Assembly (NCBI GenBank): GCA_949592205.1
Contig: CATIUR010000005.1
Location: forward strand, 90,078,777-90,142,776
Length of the DNA stretch: 64,000 bases
Reading direction: 5' to 3'
Source: Helichrysum umbraculigerum
Taxonomy: Eukaryota > Streptophyta > Magnoliopsida > Asterales > Asteraceae
Made by a program: the position numbers and the translations under genes. Shown piece after piece: positions 33,218 through 45,406 of the stretch. Positions within the stretch are counted from its first letter, which is position 1. Each line of letters begins with the position of its first letter. The notes under the pieces were generated by a model. That model was not told the DNA's origin and did no database searches. It was given only the letters and a program-made list of their open reading frames with translations.

Positions 33218-36200
33218 TGTGACACTCCTCCAAATTAGGTATATAATTATACTTAATTACATGCATTTCTTACGCTAATTCCCTGCATTTGTTTTAAACT
33301 AAACCTATGATGTGATATAAGTCTAGCGAGCCCAAAACAATAATACAAAAAGAATTACATGATACGTAGTATTTATAAATTACGTACGAACGCATCGGAA
33401 CGAAGCCGACAAAAATAAATAACAAAAGTTGGTGATATGAAATAATTAATAATTCGATTATTAATTACGAGTATTTATATATCTATAACATATAGATAAA
33501 ATGGTTTAATTATACGTTTAACATAAAACGTATTATATAACGAACAGAAACAATTCTAAAACATACCTAAAAGGTCAAAATCTGAAAAGTGTTATTTTTC
33601 TAGTACGTTTTAAAGTATTTAGAACATTACTTCGAAATATGAATTCGAAACTCAACCGAAATTTGGCGCTCAAATGGAAGTGCGCAGTAAAATGTACAAA
33701 ATGTACAACTACTAAAAATAATGATAACCTCATTATTCTGAAAATATATTACGAACCAGGAGAGCATCTACAAAATAAAAATATAAAATGTTAAATTTTA
33801 TATTGCTATAATTATACCCGTACTCGAAATTGAGGTACCAAAAATGGCACCTAACATCAATAATGCAGGAGACAGATTGATTTTAAAACCATACTCCCGC
33901 CCCATTTCTTCTGTGATCTTCGACACCTACACACACACACCAAACACCTTCACCATCTATCATTTTTCTTTCTCCTTCTTCACTAAGTAAAGATCACAGA
34001 GGCAACAACATCAGGAAGTGAAGCAGAGGCACAACATCACCATCATCACCATCGACATATCATCATCTCCACCATCTAAATCACTTTGTAAGAAACCTTG
34101 AATCTATGATTTCTTTGTTTAAATTTCGTGTTATAACTTGCCTTCATGTCATAATCTATATCTATAACACATAAATATGAAAGATTGATGAGTGATTCTT
34201 GAAAATGAGTTTGAGAGACCAAAACCATAAAACTAAAATCGATTGGTGAAAACTTGTTAAAAACGTAATATTAAGTTGTTAAAATGTTGTACTATGATGA
34301 TATAAATGTTTAGAATTGATGGATGAAAGATTAAAATCGAAAAACCATCGTATTAATATGCAAACGACTCGAACAGAACCTGGAAAAAAAAACATGAGGA
34401 CGCGGCGTGTCCTATGACTACGCGGCGCGTCCTTTGTAAACTTATGATCCACGCGGTGTGTCCATGTACCACGCGGCGTGTACATCTCGAACTCATAGTA
34501 CACGGCGCGTATAAATAGTACGCGGTGCGTACTTTGCATATATATTGTACACGGTGCGTCCTTATGGACGCGGTGCGTTCTTTGTAAAATTAATAGTACG
34601 CGGCGCGTACTAAAGAACACGGCGCGTACTACTTCTTGTTGTAGCCCTCTGAGTCGCGGTCGTTTCGCCAGCTTGATCGCCCAAATCCGAGTCCATATGA
34701 GAGAGTTATGGCCAAAACGGTGCAACATAGCTAAATCTGAAAACATTAACATTATATATATATCTATATATATATATACAAAACGACATTTTCGGATTAA
34801 CCATAAAACACAATGAGTATTGGAACGAGTACGATAAATATATATGTTTAACATGGTTTACAAACGTTTATATATATATATATATACGACAAAACTTTAT
34901 ACGGTTATTATAATCGTTAAAACTCGATTCGAAATCATTAACAATGATTTAATTAAACGTATACAATTATTTTGGAAACTTGACGATATTTATTTTATGA
35001 ACGGAAATAAATACGACTAATGAAAGGTAACGATTTATATATGTATACGGACTTATGAAAAGGGTATGACATATACATTGAGACAAAACGGAAATTACAT
35101 TGTAACAAGTGAGACTTGTGTTTTGGAAACCTAAACTACAAACTATTTATATATATGATATAAGTATATGTATGTGAACGAGACAAACGAACAATACTTG
35201 GATAATATTATATATTTCCAACAACAATCATCAACGAAATACACAAACCTAAGAAATTGATAATTTCTTCAAACGAATGAACTATTAACATAAGTAAACA
35301 AAGTACTTATAGTTAATACATTGTTGTGTATAGGTTGACTACGTTTGGGCTTCGTTATCTTATCTCGCTAGCATTCACATCCGAGCACTCACAGTGAGTT
35401 CACAAACCCCTTTTCAATGTTTTAATGTTTTAAAACCTCGGGGTGGAAAACATAGAAATCGTATGTATAATTGCATGCGACAACTGTTTAAATACTTGAA
35501 GTATTTACTTAAACTATTGATGAAATGCGATTTCATGCTATGATTGATTAAATACGGTATGTATTTGCTTGAACTGTTTATGAAAGGGTACTTCATACTT
35601 GAACTGTTTGTGAAAGGGTATTTCACACAACTATTTGAACTGTGTTTTATGAAAGGTTTTCATAACTATTTTGGGAATTTAGGCAACGAATCTTGGTACA
35701 GATCTAGGCTGAACGATGTAGTGCATAAAAGACCTTATGGCTACAGACTATAACCATTAGCTAGGTGACTCTAGCCACTGAGTATACGGATAGTACTATC
35801 GCTGTGACGACCCTCCTACGGTTTTGGGAGCGTATACTTACATGTCCTACTTGGCAAACAACAACAGATTCGGGTCGTGGTTTGGTTATAGGGTTAGGTC
35901 GTGTTACCTTACTCGACAGGTTTAGCTCACCTTTTGAGGGATCACCGTCTAAATATTCCCACAAAACTACTGTTTAGGAAGTGATTTCCTACGTACACTG
36001 ATTTGGAAATGTTAATCTTTATTTAGGTTAACCTGTGTTTCCTACTACAATTACAACTGATTTGGAAATGTTATTTTATTGAAATAACTTGTGTTTCCTA
36101 CTAAGTGAACAACTATTATTTGGAAATGTTATATATACTCAAATAACCTGTGTTTCCTACTGATAACTGATTGGAAATGTTATTCTAAAATGATTAACTT

Positions 36201-36657
36201 GTGTTTCCTACACTACATACAAACCTGTGAATTCACTCAACAATTTTGTTGACGATTTACTCTATGTTTTTCAGGGAATTAGCAGCGTAAGTAAGATTTG
36301 CATGCATATCAGGACGGACTACCCTGGACTTGTTAGGATGCCACTACTTTTGGGGATACTTGGATTTCCTCTGTATAACTGCAACTATTGCAGTCATACC
36401 TATGAAATCTACTTTGGTATTATGTATTTTATGAAATACTGATTTCAACTACTACTATTACTGTTACTACTTTTTAAGTGGTAACCTTTTGTAAAACTTT
36501 AACTAATGGCATCTTAATCTATTTCGTTCTGCGATAACCATATGCTCTGAGTATGTATGTATCTGTTGGTTGTTTTACTGCTCGCACCTCCGTCACGTCA
36601 CTAAGCTTCCGCAAACCACTCTATGTAATTGTAATTACCGTTTGGCGGGGTGTGACA
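33218..36657 (+). mobile_element. Solo LTR of E1 (copy 2)
   Basis: 3440 bp, TGTGACACTCC to GGTGTGACA, flanked by TAAAT on both sides (33213-33217, 36658-36662), exactly the E1 position and TSD. No interior. It shares some bases only with the E1 5' LTR and others only with the 3' LTR, as expected for a product of LTR-LTR recombination or of independent drift. Confidence 0.95.
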
Positions 36658-37885
36658 TAAATAATAGCAATAAATCCTAATTGGAAGGAATAAGTAATTG
36701 TATAGTTAATGTCACTTGGATTCATATTTCCTGATTTATTACTTATTGATTATCTAATTGTGATTCTTTTAGATCAACTTAATACCAAATTCTTCAATGA
36801 ATACTAAGTCGAATATGAACTAGCCAACGTTTCGGGTCCAACTAATTCCTACACAAGATGATCAGTCAATTGCGTGCCTTTCCCTAAATTATGCATTAAA
36901 CATTCACAACTCGTTATAATTAACCCTATTGGTATGACTCAACAATACCCAATAATTAACTTATTGTCTTGCTCATTTTAAAGTAGATAATTATTGTATA
37001 CTCGACCTATCAGACTCAACGTATTTAGTGATAGTCCAAAACCCTAAGGTAGTACTAGCAATAATCAATAATCTTAAAGGAACTCAATCTCATTAAAATT
37101 ATTAACCACGTGAAGCAACAATAATAACTAGTTACCAATAAACAAGTGTCCACGAGCAATATAACAATTTTCAATTAAATAACTTATTCAATACGCAATT
37201 ATAATCGTTTAATAATCATAATCTAAGTTAAATCAACTACACAACCACTTTAAATACTCAATTCATCATAAATCAGTAATAATCAGATCATTCAACATCA
37301 AATACTTCAATGAAATCGAAATAAAGAAATTATACCGAGTTATAAAGACGAACTACGAATGATTTAGATGAATTATCCTCGTTCTTCACCCTTCGTACCT
37401 CCAAACTAACCTTAATTTACGAAATATAAACCCCTAAAGTCGTCTGGAACTGAAAGAAAACGAAAACTATGAAAAAACTATCGATTTAGGGTTTTTTCGC
37501 GATTTTCTACTTCTGTGGTTTTTGATCCATACGGCGTATGGATTTCCATACGGCGTATGGATTGATTTCAAGCCCAGCCCATGTCCGCATAACCTGGGCC
37601 TCCACTGCAGCAATCCATACGGCGTATGGATGACTTTTCCAGCCGATTTTTTGCTTTTTTCTTCTTTTATTCTTTTCTTCGACTTCGGCTTTACTTATTT
37701 CTTCAAATACGCATCATTTAACTCTTTTATTGACTGTTTTCCTTCCTTTCTTCATAAACGCTCCATTTCCACATCTAATTGCAAATATGAACGAAATCAA
37801 TATCTATTCTAAACAAAATTCAATAAAAACATTCAAGATTAGGGGTAAAATACTACTGAAATATAGTACTTTTGAGCGTTTATCA
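36658..37885 (-). repeat. A 3' LTR, copy 2, right piece
   Basis: Duplicate of 25195-26422. This is the 3' LTR of the A element whose 5' LTR is 56118-57688; flanking ATTCG repeats at 32921 and 57689 confirm the pair. Confidence 0.9.
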
Positions 37886-37922
37886 AACATCCCCCACTTG
37901 AATCCTACTTGTCCTCAAGTAG
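37886..37922 (-). promoter_or_regulatory. A polypurine tract and hairpin (copy 2)
   Basis: Same as 26423-26459: CTACTTG (37905-37911), TCCT, CAAGTAG beside AACATCCCCCACTT. Second PPT-like hairpin of this copy lies near 38979-39017. Confidence 0.8.
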
Positions 37923-39389
37923 ACTATCGATTCAAAAATCAAATTCTTAGGAAAACAGTCATCTCTATTAATCTAAATAACTAAAATAGGAATTACACAA
38001 CATCACCCATCTTCAACTCAAATGTTTAGATTTAAAAATCTGTTAATTCTAAAAACAATTATTAAGAAACTATGAGATTTACAAAAATTGATCTACACAT
38101 AGAGTTATTATTCTTAAACATCAAATAGTTCACAATGATTATTGATATTGTTATCCACTTAAACAATCTATAATTGAATACTCGAGCTCAACTTATTATT
38201 ATTCGTGTAAATATTCCCTTAGACTCCCAAAAACTATATACTTTCATACTCATAATATGCCAATATTACATATCTTGAAATTTAATCAAAACAATCATTT
38301 TTCAAATCAAGACAGAGGTGACAGGTCTGTGCCTCAACACAACAAAGCAACATAACTTGATTTTGGTTTAGCAATAATGTTTTTAGTCAAACCATTGGTG
38401 ACAGGTCTGTACCTCAGTACAACAAAGCGACTTAATTTGACCACATTTTAAAATCATGAGTTATTTAACTCTTTTGCTCTTTTTCATTAGATATACTGAC
38501 GGAGACCAGGTCTGTACTTTCGTACAACAGAGGAAACAACACCCAGTATATCCCCAAATGATATTAATTAAATTCCCAAAAATATGGCATATCACACATT
38601 ACTAATATGAAAATTAAGACATACGTCATACATAGCTAAAGTTCATCTAAAAGAAACATTTACTCCTTAATTATCATTTCTTAACAGCTCAAACATTCTC
38701 ATATAAATTGCCTATCAATACATCATATAATGAAGCTAAATAACATCTTTAATAGCTTTAGTATTTAATTAAAAGTGTAGAAAATTTTAAATTTAACCTA
38801 CATAGTTACAAAATAATTATCTCTAGAAAACAAAAATTTTAATGCAAAAATTTGGTTGAAAAATGGGCAACTCATAACCTCCTAGTTACTCATCTTAATA
38901 AGATAACTATTAACCAAATTACAAAATCATCTACTTATTAACAGAACAATTATGTGGAAATTAAACTTCTTTTCTCTCCCATCCCCCACTTAAAGATGTA
39001 CAATGCCCTCATTGTACAAATAATGAAATACTTAAAACGGGAAAAAGAGAAAAGAACTTAGAATAGAAAAACTCCCCTGGAATAGTGTGCAGTTTAATGA
39101 CAAGGATGATACGAATTTCCCACATCCTCTCGATTCAATTTTTCGTTGCACTGAACTTACTGCCAGCATGACACGTACTCACAACACAATTCTGAGGGAA
39201 CAATCAACAAACATAATTAAATAATACCAAATTAAAACATCCTAATTAAAAATAACTACTACCAAATCCTAAAACTACCAATCCAACACAATTAATAAAA
39301 CCTACAAAAAAAAACAGTCATAATAATAATAATAAAACAATAATAATAATAGTGTCTGGAATCATAAACCAAATAGGATGAACATCATC

Positions 39390-40798
39390 CTAGTCACTGT
39401 CATCGTCCTGACGGTACTGGTACTGATGAGAAGGCGCTCCATACTCTGACTGTGGTGGTGGTGGTCATGGCATGAACTCTGGTGGCATCTGGTACTGGAA
39501 TGGCTGATACGCGGGTCCAGAGGGGAACTGACCAAACAGCTGCTCAAACAAGCCATCCTGGTAATCCAAGTGTGCACTGGTCTGATGGAAATGCTATCTC
39601 TGCATACGATCTATCTGATCAAACCTCTGGGTCTGATGTAACTGCATCTGGTGCATCTGCTGAGATAACTGATCAAACTCCGTAGCATAACCTCTGTTAC
39701 GGCCTCGTGCCATACCTCGACCTCTATCACTGCCACTCGTATCTCCTCTGGCTCTAGCCTGCCTCGACTGCAAAGTCTGTCCTACCGGAGTAATCGGAAC
39801 CCAGTAATACATCTCTGCAGGACCACACCATAGGTAATGCATGGCTCAATGAGAGCAAACGCCTCCAACCGGCGTGCAGTCAACCATCCCATACTAGGCT
39901 GAACAATCGTGCATGACCCCATCTCATCCTGAGTAGCCAAACCAAAGTATCTCGCCAATCGAGTAACAAAGTGACCTCCACACAAACTACTACCATCTCT
40001 AGTACCAGTAGCTCTCTTCGACATCCACTTAGCCAACCTCCAAGGTACATTCACTAACCTCTTCCTGATAATCGAACTCAAATAAAACAAGTCAGGCCTC
40101 GAAACTTTCTCAGGCCCCTCCTTGCGACCAACAATGGTGTAAGTCAACAATCTGTGAATGAGTCGATGACGAGGATCTAGAATACGCGTGTAAGAAGGTG
40201 TCGAACTACCATAACTACCCTGAGCAATAAACTGCCACTCCTGCTTAACTTCCAAATCAGTGAGCTTCTTCACAGCACCTGCAGAAATGTGGTTTAAAAA
40301 GTGAGGATTATCCAACTCATTGGGCTCATAAAGCCCCAATCCCAAAGCAAACTGAACCAAGGTCATCTGTCTGGGCTGTCCTCCTAGCTGGAAGAAAATG
40401 GAGTTCTCAGTCCATTGAGTCGACCTGGCATCAAACCTAAAAGTGCTGTAAAACTCAACAACCAGCTCTCTGTAGATATCCTCCCTGATACTGAATAACC
40501 GGGACCAAGCATAGGAAACAAATCCAATGTTTCCATCCTCTAGTACATATGGAACAGCAAGTAAATTCCTAATGGCTTCAGCACCATTAGTAAACCCCTC
40601 TCTAGCAATCACATGCTCCAAAACATTCCAGTTAACAGCATCAAACACCTCAATGGACTGGCCAATATTGGAAGCCAGACGATCTCTAAACTGCATCCTA
40701 GCAGTCTCAGAATATGACCCATGAAAAGTGAGGTATCTATGAGCTCTAATCAACGGGTTTCCCAAAGTTTCACCTCCTCGTGCTCTCCTGTTAGACAT
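39390..40798 (-). pseudogene. A gene 2: ATHILA-ORF1-like protein (copy 2)
   Basis: Duplicate of 27926-29334 with a few substitutions. Same frameshift near 39840 and same in-frame TAG at 39594-39596. This is the copy belonging to the complete A element. Confidence 0.75.
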
Positions 40799-41551
40799 GA
40801 TAACTGCTAAACAAAACAATTTGTTAATAATACTAAATAAGCAGTTAATTGCAAAAAGGTTACTAAAAATTTCGGCAGCATTTCAGCTTAAAATTGAATA
40901 ATCCACCATAAAGGTTTAGCCTAAAACTACCGCAACAACCAATTTCATGAACCTAAATTGCAATTTTTAAACAAAAACTACTCAATATGCATACATGTAT
41001 ATACTTAATTAAATATCCCCGACAATTGTCTAATCAAATGCATTATAATAACTTGGTACCATTATGAATATACGAAATTGCACAATCACTAAACTCGAGT
41101 ATTAGCAACTAGCAAACATCCATACAATCTCAAAATGAATTATTGTAACACAATTAATCAAAATAACAACTTATCACATAACCGTAATCACAAACACTTG
41201 TGAACCAAATAAATATTTGCATTAATCATCATGTGGTCAGAAAATTAATAAGCACTAAATTAAAACATAGCACAATTGAGTTTCTCATATTCACATTTTA
41301 TCATTACTAACGAATAATTCGAATAACATAAAATATGCAATACAATTGAAAAACGAGCATGACATTGCAATGTATATAGCAACTAGAACATAATTCAATC
41401 AAAACATGCTAATAATCATACGCATATCCGAAATACCCAAAAAATCTACAATAAACCCTAACTTCCAAACGAGTGATTTAACCAACGAAAATAAAAACGG
41501 GAAGTTATACCTTGTAGAGGAAAGTGCGTGTAACACGAATATGCAAAAATG
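40799..41551 (-). promoter_or_regulatory. Putative leader intron of A gene 2 (copy 2)
   Basis: Acceptor-like TTTAGCAG ending at 40804, donor-like CTACAAG|GTATAAC at 41511/41510, telobox AAACCCTAA near 41453. Upstream is a CT-rich leader-like stretch (about 41530-41690 on the minus strand). Confidence 0.45.
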
Positions 41552-42094
41552 GCGATGAATGCGTGGCCGGAATTTCCGTTTAGGGGTTGTGGGTGTGAAA
41601 GCCGTAGGTGGTTTTGAAGAAAAAGGTTTTGGGTGAAAAATGAGGAAGAAGGGGGCTGCTGGCGGTTTTCTGCATTTTTGATCCATACGGCGTATGGATT
41701 AAACAGGCCCAGGTCAACTCATTAAACCCAGTCAACGGCCCGGTCCAGCGGCCCAACCAATCCATACGGCGTATGGATTGAAAATTCAGAATTTTTCAAA
41801 AACGATTTTCAAACCCATTTTTAACCCAAAATCATCACTAACTTTATATAATTAAATCTCAAACATGGAGGATAATCACGACTTCAAAATCTTCACAATT
41901 CCACACTATAAAATAAATAACAATAATTAACAAACATTAAAAAGAATAATCTTCAAAATAATACTTAATATTCAAATCACACATTCAAAAACAAAAATCC
42001 AAAACAAACGCAAGTCTAACATAATCCAAAACAAACCAAAATGTTAGAAACAATCCAATAGCATAAGAAATATAAAAGGAATGATACGATGAAA
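41552..42094 (-). promoter_or_regulatory. Candidate internal promoter region of A
   Basis: Outside the duplication. Carries two perfect ATCCATACGGCGTATGGAT palindromes (41681-41699, 41760-41778), the same words as in the A LTR, near GGCCCAGG-type sequence also found in the LTR. It lies between the two A genes and upstream of gene 2. Rest is AT-rich noncoding. Confidence 0.5.
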
Positions 42095-42690
42095 TTAGTT
42101 CAATGGATAGAGGACAAGGAAGCTCTTCATCAATTCAGTGACTACATTTTCAACCCCATTACCAAAAGTCGCAAAACTTTCCAAGTGTCCATTGGTAACA
42201 TGTTGAAGATAGACCAAGTCCCAGCTGATTCTCTTTATCACCTTATTAATTACTCCCTCAGGTGCCAATACTAACTTATCACCTACTAGCTTGTACTCAC
42301 GGTCGGGATGGTTCTTCTCAAACTCACTCATAAACTCCAAACAATCTGCCAGTATCCCAGCATGCTTACTCAGAAACGGTTCCTTCCTTAAACTTCTTAT
42401 TCTAGTTTCAATTCCTACAATTACCTCATTCTGAACACAAGTTAGTTCTAATCCTGAATCTTTGAAGATTTCAACCAATTTAGTGTATATTTCCACCATC
42501 CCATAGTGGAAATGCTCCCTCATATTTAGAACCTTATTGTTATCAACTAGAACATCCAAGTTCAGCACCACATAAGTAGCCAAATCAATATCAAAATGAG
42601 GATGAATGAAATCCGGGTGAGGCCTTTCTTCCTCTTCCTTAGCAAAGCGGTCCATTTTTGTCACCATTTCATGAAGATAGTAATGAATAG
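42095..42690 (-). pseudogene. A gene 1, C-terminal part (PBS-proximal ORF)
   Basis: From the F insertion (IHYYLHEMVTKMDRF) to a stop at 42095-42097, about 198 residues. It is the continuation of 55135-55753; the frames match across F once one target-site copy is removed. Contains acidic EEEERPHPDF and FIHPHFDIDLATYVVLNLDVL. No known domain recognised. The true frame does not include the upstream MPTPIGKR residues, which are LTR sequence of F. Confidence 0.6.
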
Positions 42691-44667
42691 TTGTTGCGCC
42701 GTCAGAGTGCTGACACAGCCGCGGTCGTTTTCCAATGGGGGTTGGCACGGCGGTCCTGCAGGCAATGATGCAACAACGTGTGAACGTGTTAGGTTTTAAA
42801 TTTATATGAGCTGGGGCTCAAACTATAAGTACTACCTACTTTTGGGGAGTAAGCAGTAAGTATAACTCGAGTGTCGTTCTTAAAATCGGAGCGAATGGAA
42901 CTAAAAGGGACTTACCGTAAATGAGCTTTCTGATAGGATGGGTTTATAAAAGTAGGTAGGTTTTGGTTGGTTATCTAAGCTAATACTAAATAAAACAAGT
43001 AAATTAAAAAGAGAGTAGGCAACAGGTAGAGCGTGATTGCTGAAACTTCGATAATTAGGGTTTCTGGATGATATTCGTTAGACAGATGATTGGAGACTAC
43101 CTTGGGCAAATCATCAGACGGACAGTCGGTGTAAACACTAGGACCCTACGTTTTAGTCTAAAAGCCTAAAAGCATATGTCACTGAATCCTAGGTTATCCT
43201 GATGCTGATCAGAAATAGGTTGTTCAAACCCTCCTCACTTGCCTTGTAAGACTAAGCGACCTCTACGGATGATATATCCTGGGTGTAGGCATAAGGTAAC
43301 AAACTGCAATTTTCTATCTGACCTTTCTTAACACCTAAATCTATCTGAGTTTATCTAGGTAAGTACTAATTGTATGCTGTATACGTTGAGCTGTCGGTTA
43401 TGTTGAGTTAAGCGGTTTAAGCATCTTGTATTACAGCCGAATACTTGCTTTCTTTTCAAAACTCATTTATTATCTGGTTTAAGCATAATTAACTCCGTCA
43501 TGAATTAGACCCTCCTTTGCTATCAGGCATTCATCCCTAGGAATACTCACGGTGTACAGTGCATTTGGCATATCCACGGTGTTCCGGACTCAAGGTATAC
43601 TCACGGTGTACAGTGCATTTGGCATATCCACAGTGTTCCAGACTCAAGGCATACTAACGGTGTACTGTACGTTAAAGTAGTTCCACAGCTGTATGTTAAC
43701 CTTGGTGTACTAACGGTGTACGGTGCAGCGAGCATTTCCACAGCTATATTTGAACCTTGGTGTACTAACGGTGTACGGTGCAGCCAAAATTTCCACAGCT
43801 TTATTGTTCCTAGACCCATATTCTAAAAGGGTGACTTTTAGGTATTCCACGATGAAATAAACCTACGGCAGTTCCTTAGCTTTTCCCACGTATTTAAACG
43901 TTATACGAAGTACTGTGCCGTTTTACGGAATATTCATAGCTTCATACTGTAATATGAGATAACTATATCTACGTAGTATTAGGGTTGATCAGATCCTATC
44001 CTAAGGCAATAGTCACGTGAAAGACTGGAAAGGGTGGACACTTTATTAAGTCTAAATTCATGTAAAACTCAACCAGATACACAACAAAACAATCACCAAT
44101 CATAATACTGGGGACATTATTCCACAACGGATTGTGCCCACGACTTTCATAGCTTCCACGTTCCGTACTACACACAGTCGTGATGATTCCGGCGCTATAC
44201 AAATGAAAGTCGTATAACGTTACTTCCGTTATTTCATAATGTTTATCCCACTGAATTAAATATCATCCATAATCCTAATATCTACATTTCAACAATCACA
44301 GTATTAAACTACGTAAATAGCATGGTAATATTCGCAACACAAACAAAGATATCATGCAAACAAAACATAATAACCGTAAGTAAAGGAATAAGTAATAACC
44401 AGTATTTAAGCAGCGTAACACTGAGTAGTACAAGCTAGAATCTTGAAAACTTCAATACAATAAAATTCCCAAGCTACAGCTATCTTCCCCACTCGAACCG
44501 TGCCTACATCTCTCTAGTTCTCTGGAGAGAGAAACTAGAGAGAGAAGCTAACCTAATCTAATTCTCCTCTAACTCCTAAGAGTAGTGCTAGAGAGAGAAT
44601 GTGTGTGAGAGAGAAAGTGAGAAAATTCTATGAAGAATGGTGTGTGAAATGAGGTGAATTAGGTCTC

Positions 44668-44676
44668 TATTTATAG
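44668..44676 (-). promoter_or_regulatory. TATA box of F LTR
   Basis: The minus strand reads TATAAATAG, followed by a CT-rich leader-like sequence. Same box at 54434-54442 (5' LTR, the functional one) and in C at 62265-62273. Confidence 0.7.
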
Positions 44677-44740
44677 GCAAGCCTTGGATCCAAGAGTACA
44701 AGTCCACAAGCACACGTACATGCCAAAGAAGCAAGGAAGA

Positions 44741-44866
44741 GGCCGTGTGAGACCAAAGTAGGCCGTGTACGGCCCTGCAGAGGCCGTGTACGGCTCTCTA
44801 CAGGCCGTGTACGGCTTGGTGGAGGCCGTGTACGGCCCTGTGGTGGCCGTGTGCTAGGCCGTGTGA
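44741..44866 (-). repeat. 21-bp GGCCGTGTACGGCC palindrome array in F LTR
   Basis: Inverted repeat GGCCGT/ACGGCC with a GT centre, repeated at 21-bp spacing, then degenerate copies. It lies 65-200 bp upstream of the TATA box in the sense of transcription. Also at 54508-54633 and, diverged, in C at 62359-62466. Confidence 0.75.
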
Positions 44867-45367
44867 TTTTTCCGACTTTTCTCGCATCTTCGGAAGGCCG
44901 TATCTTCTTCGTTTCGCATCCGATTGACTTGATTCTTTCGCCTACGGCTTCGTAATTCCGTTACGCTTCTAATGATGCCAATTTGGTAGAAATTGGATGT
45001 GTGGGGCCCCGGCGTGTTCAGAATACGTTTTGTAGCTTTCGGTTGCGCTGTGACTTGCATAACTTTCTCGTCCTTGATCCGTTCTGAGCAATCCTTATAT
45101 CCACGTTCTCGTAATCTTCATAGCTACAAAATAAGACTATTATGAGGCTCTGGTATGAAGTTTACAGTAGAATTAGGGTTAGGCTCAGAATAGTGCCTAT
45201 TTAGGTAAGTTTTCTGCCCTTTTTGCTTGATTTTCAAAAGACCGACAAGTTTATACCTTTCTAACAAAAGTTAATGAATAATGATGATTTTAAGATGTAT
45301 TTGTTAGAAAAGAGCTAAATATGGGACAAATAATGCATGTAAAAACGTGACTTTTTGCGATACATCA

Positions 45368-45406
45368 AATATCCCACACTTAAGCTTTTGCTTGTCCTCA
45401 AGCAAA
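45368..45406 (-). promoter_or_regulatory. F polypurine tract and hairpin
   Basis: PPT complement AATATCCCACACTT at 45368-45381. Hairpin TTTGCTTG (45387-45394), TCCT, CAAGCAAA (45399-45406), 8 bp. The stem differs from A/D at corresponding positions with compensatory changes; loop identical. Confidence 0.78.

Larger units (their letters stand above)
30094..41551. repeat. Tandem duplication, copy 2 (contains solo LTR of E1)
   Basis: Matches 9172-30087 except that E1 is reduced to one LTR. Offsets are 20922 in the first part and 11464 in the last. Confidence 0.92.
42692..45367 (-). repeat. F 3' LTR
   Basis: Starts TGTTGCGCC and ends GATACATCA. Contains five 60-65-bp tandem repeats built on ACGGTGTAC...TTTCCACAG (43543-43805), a 55-bp island identical to element C (43867-43921), a TATA box (44668-44676, minus strand) and seven GGCCGTGT words (44741-44866). 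Confidence 0.9.

Noticed and set aside
33218..36657. Solo LTR as a clear 5'/3' LTR mosaic with one crossover
   Set aside because: Sites matching the 5' LTR and sites matching the 3' LTR are interspersed, so private mutations explain them as well. A formal three-way alignment is needed.
44739..44866. Evenly spaced palindromes considered as a CRISPR array
   Set aside because: Plant LTR context, 21-bp spacing with no unique spacers, and no cas genes.
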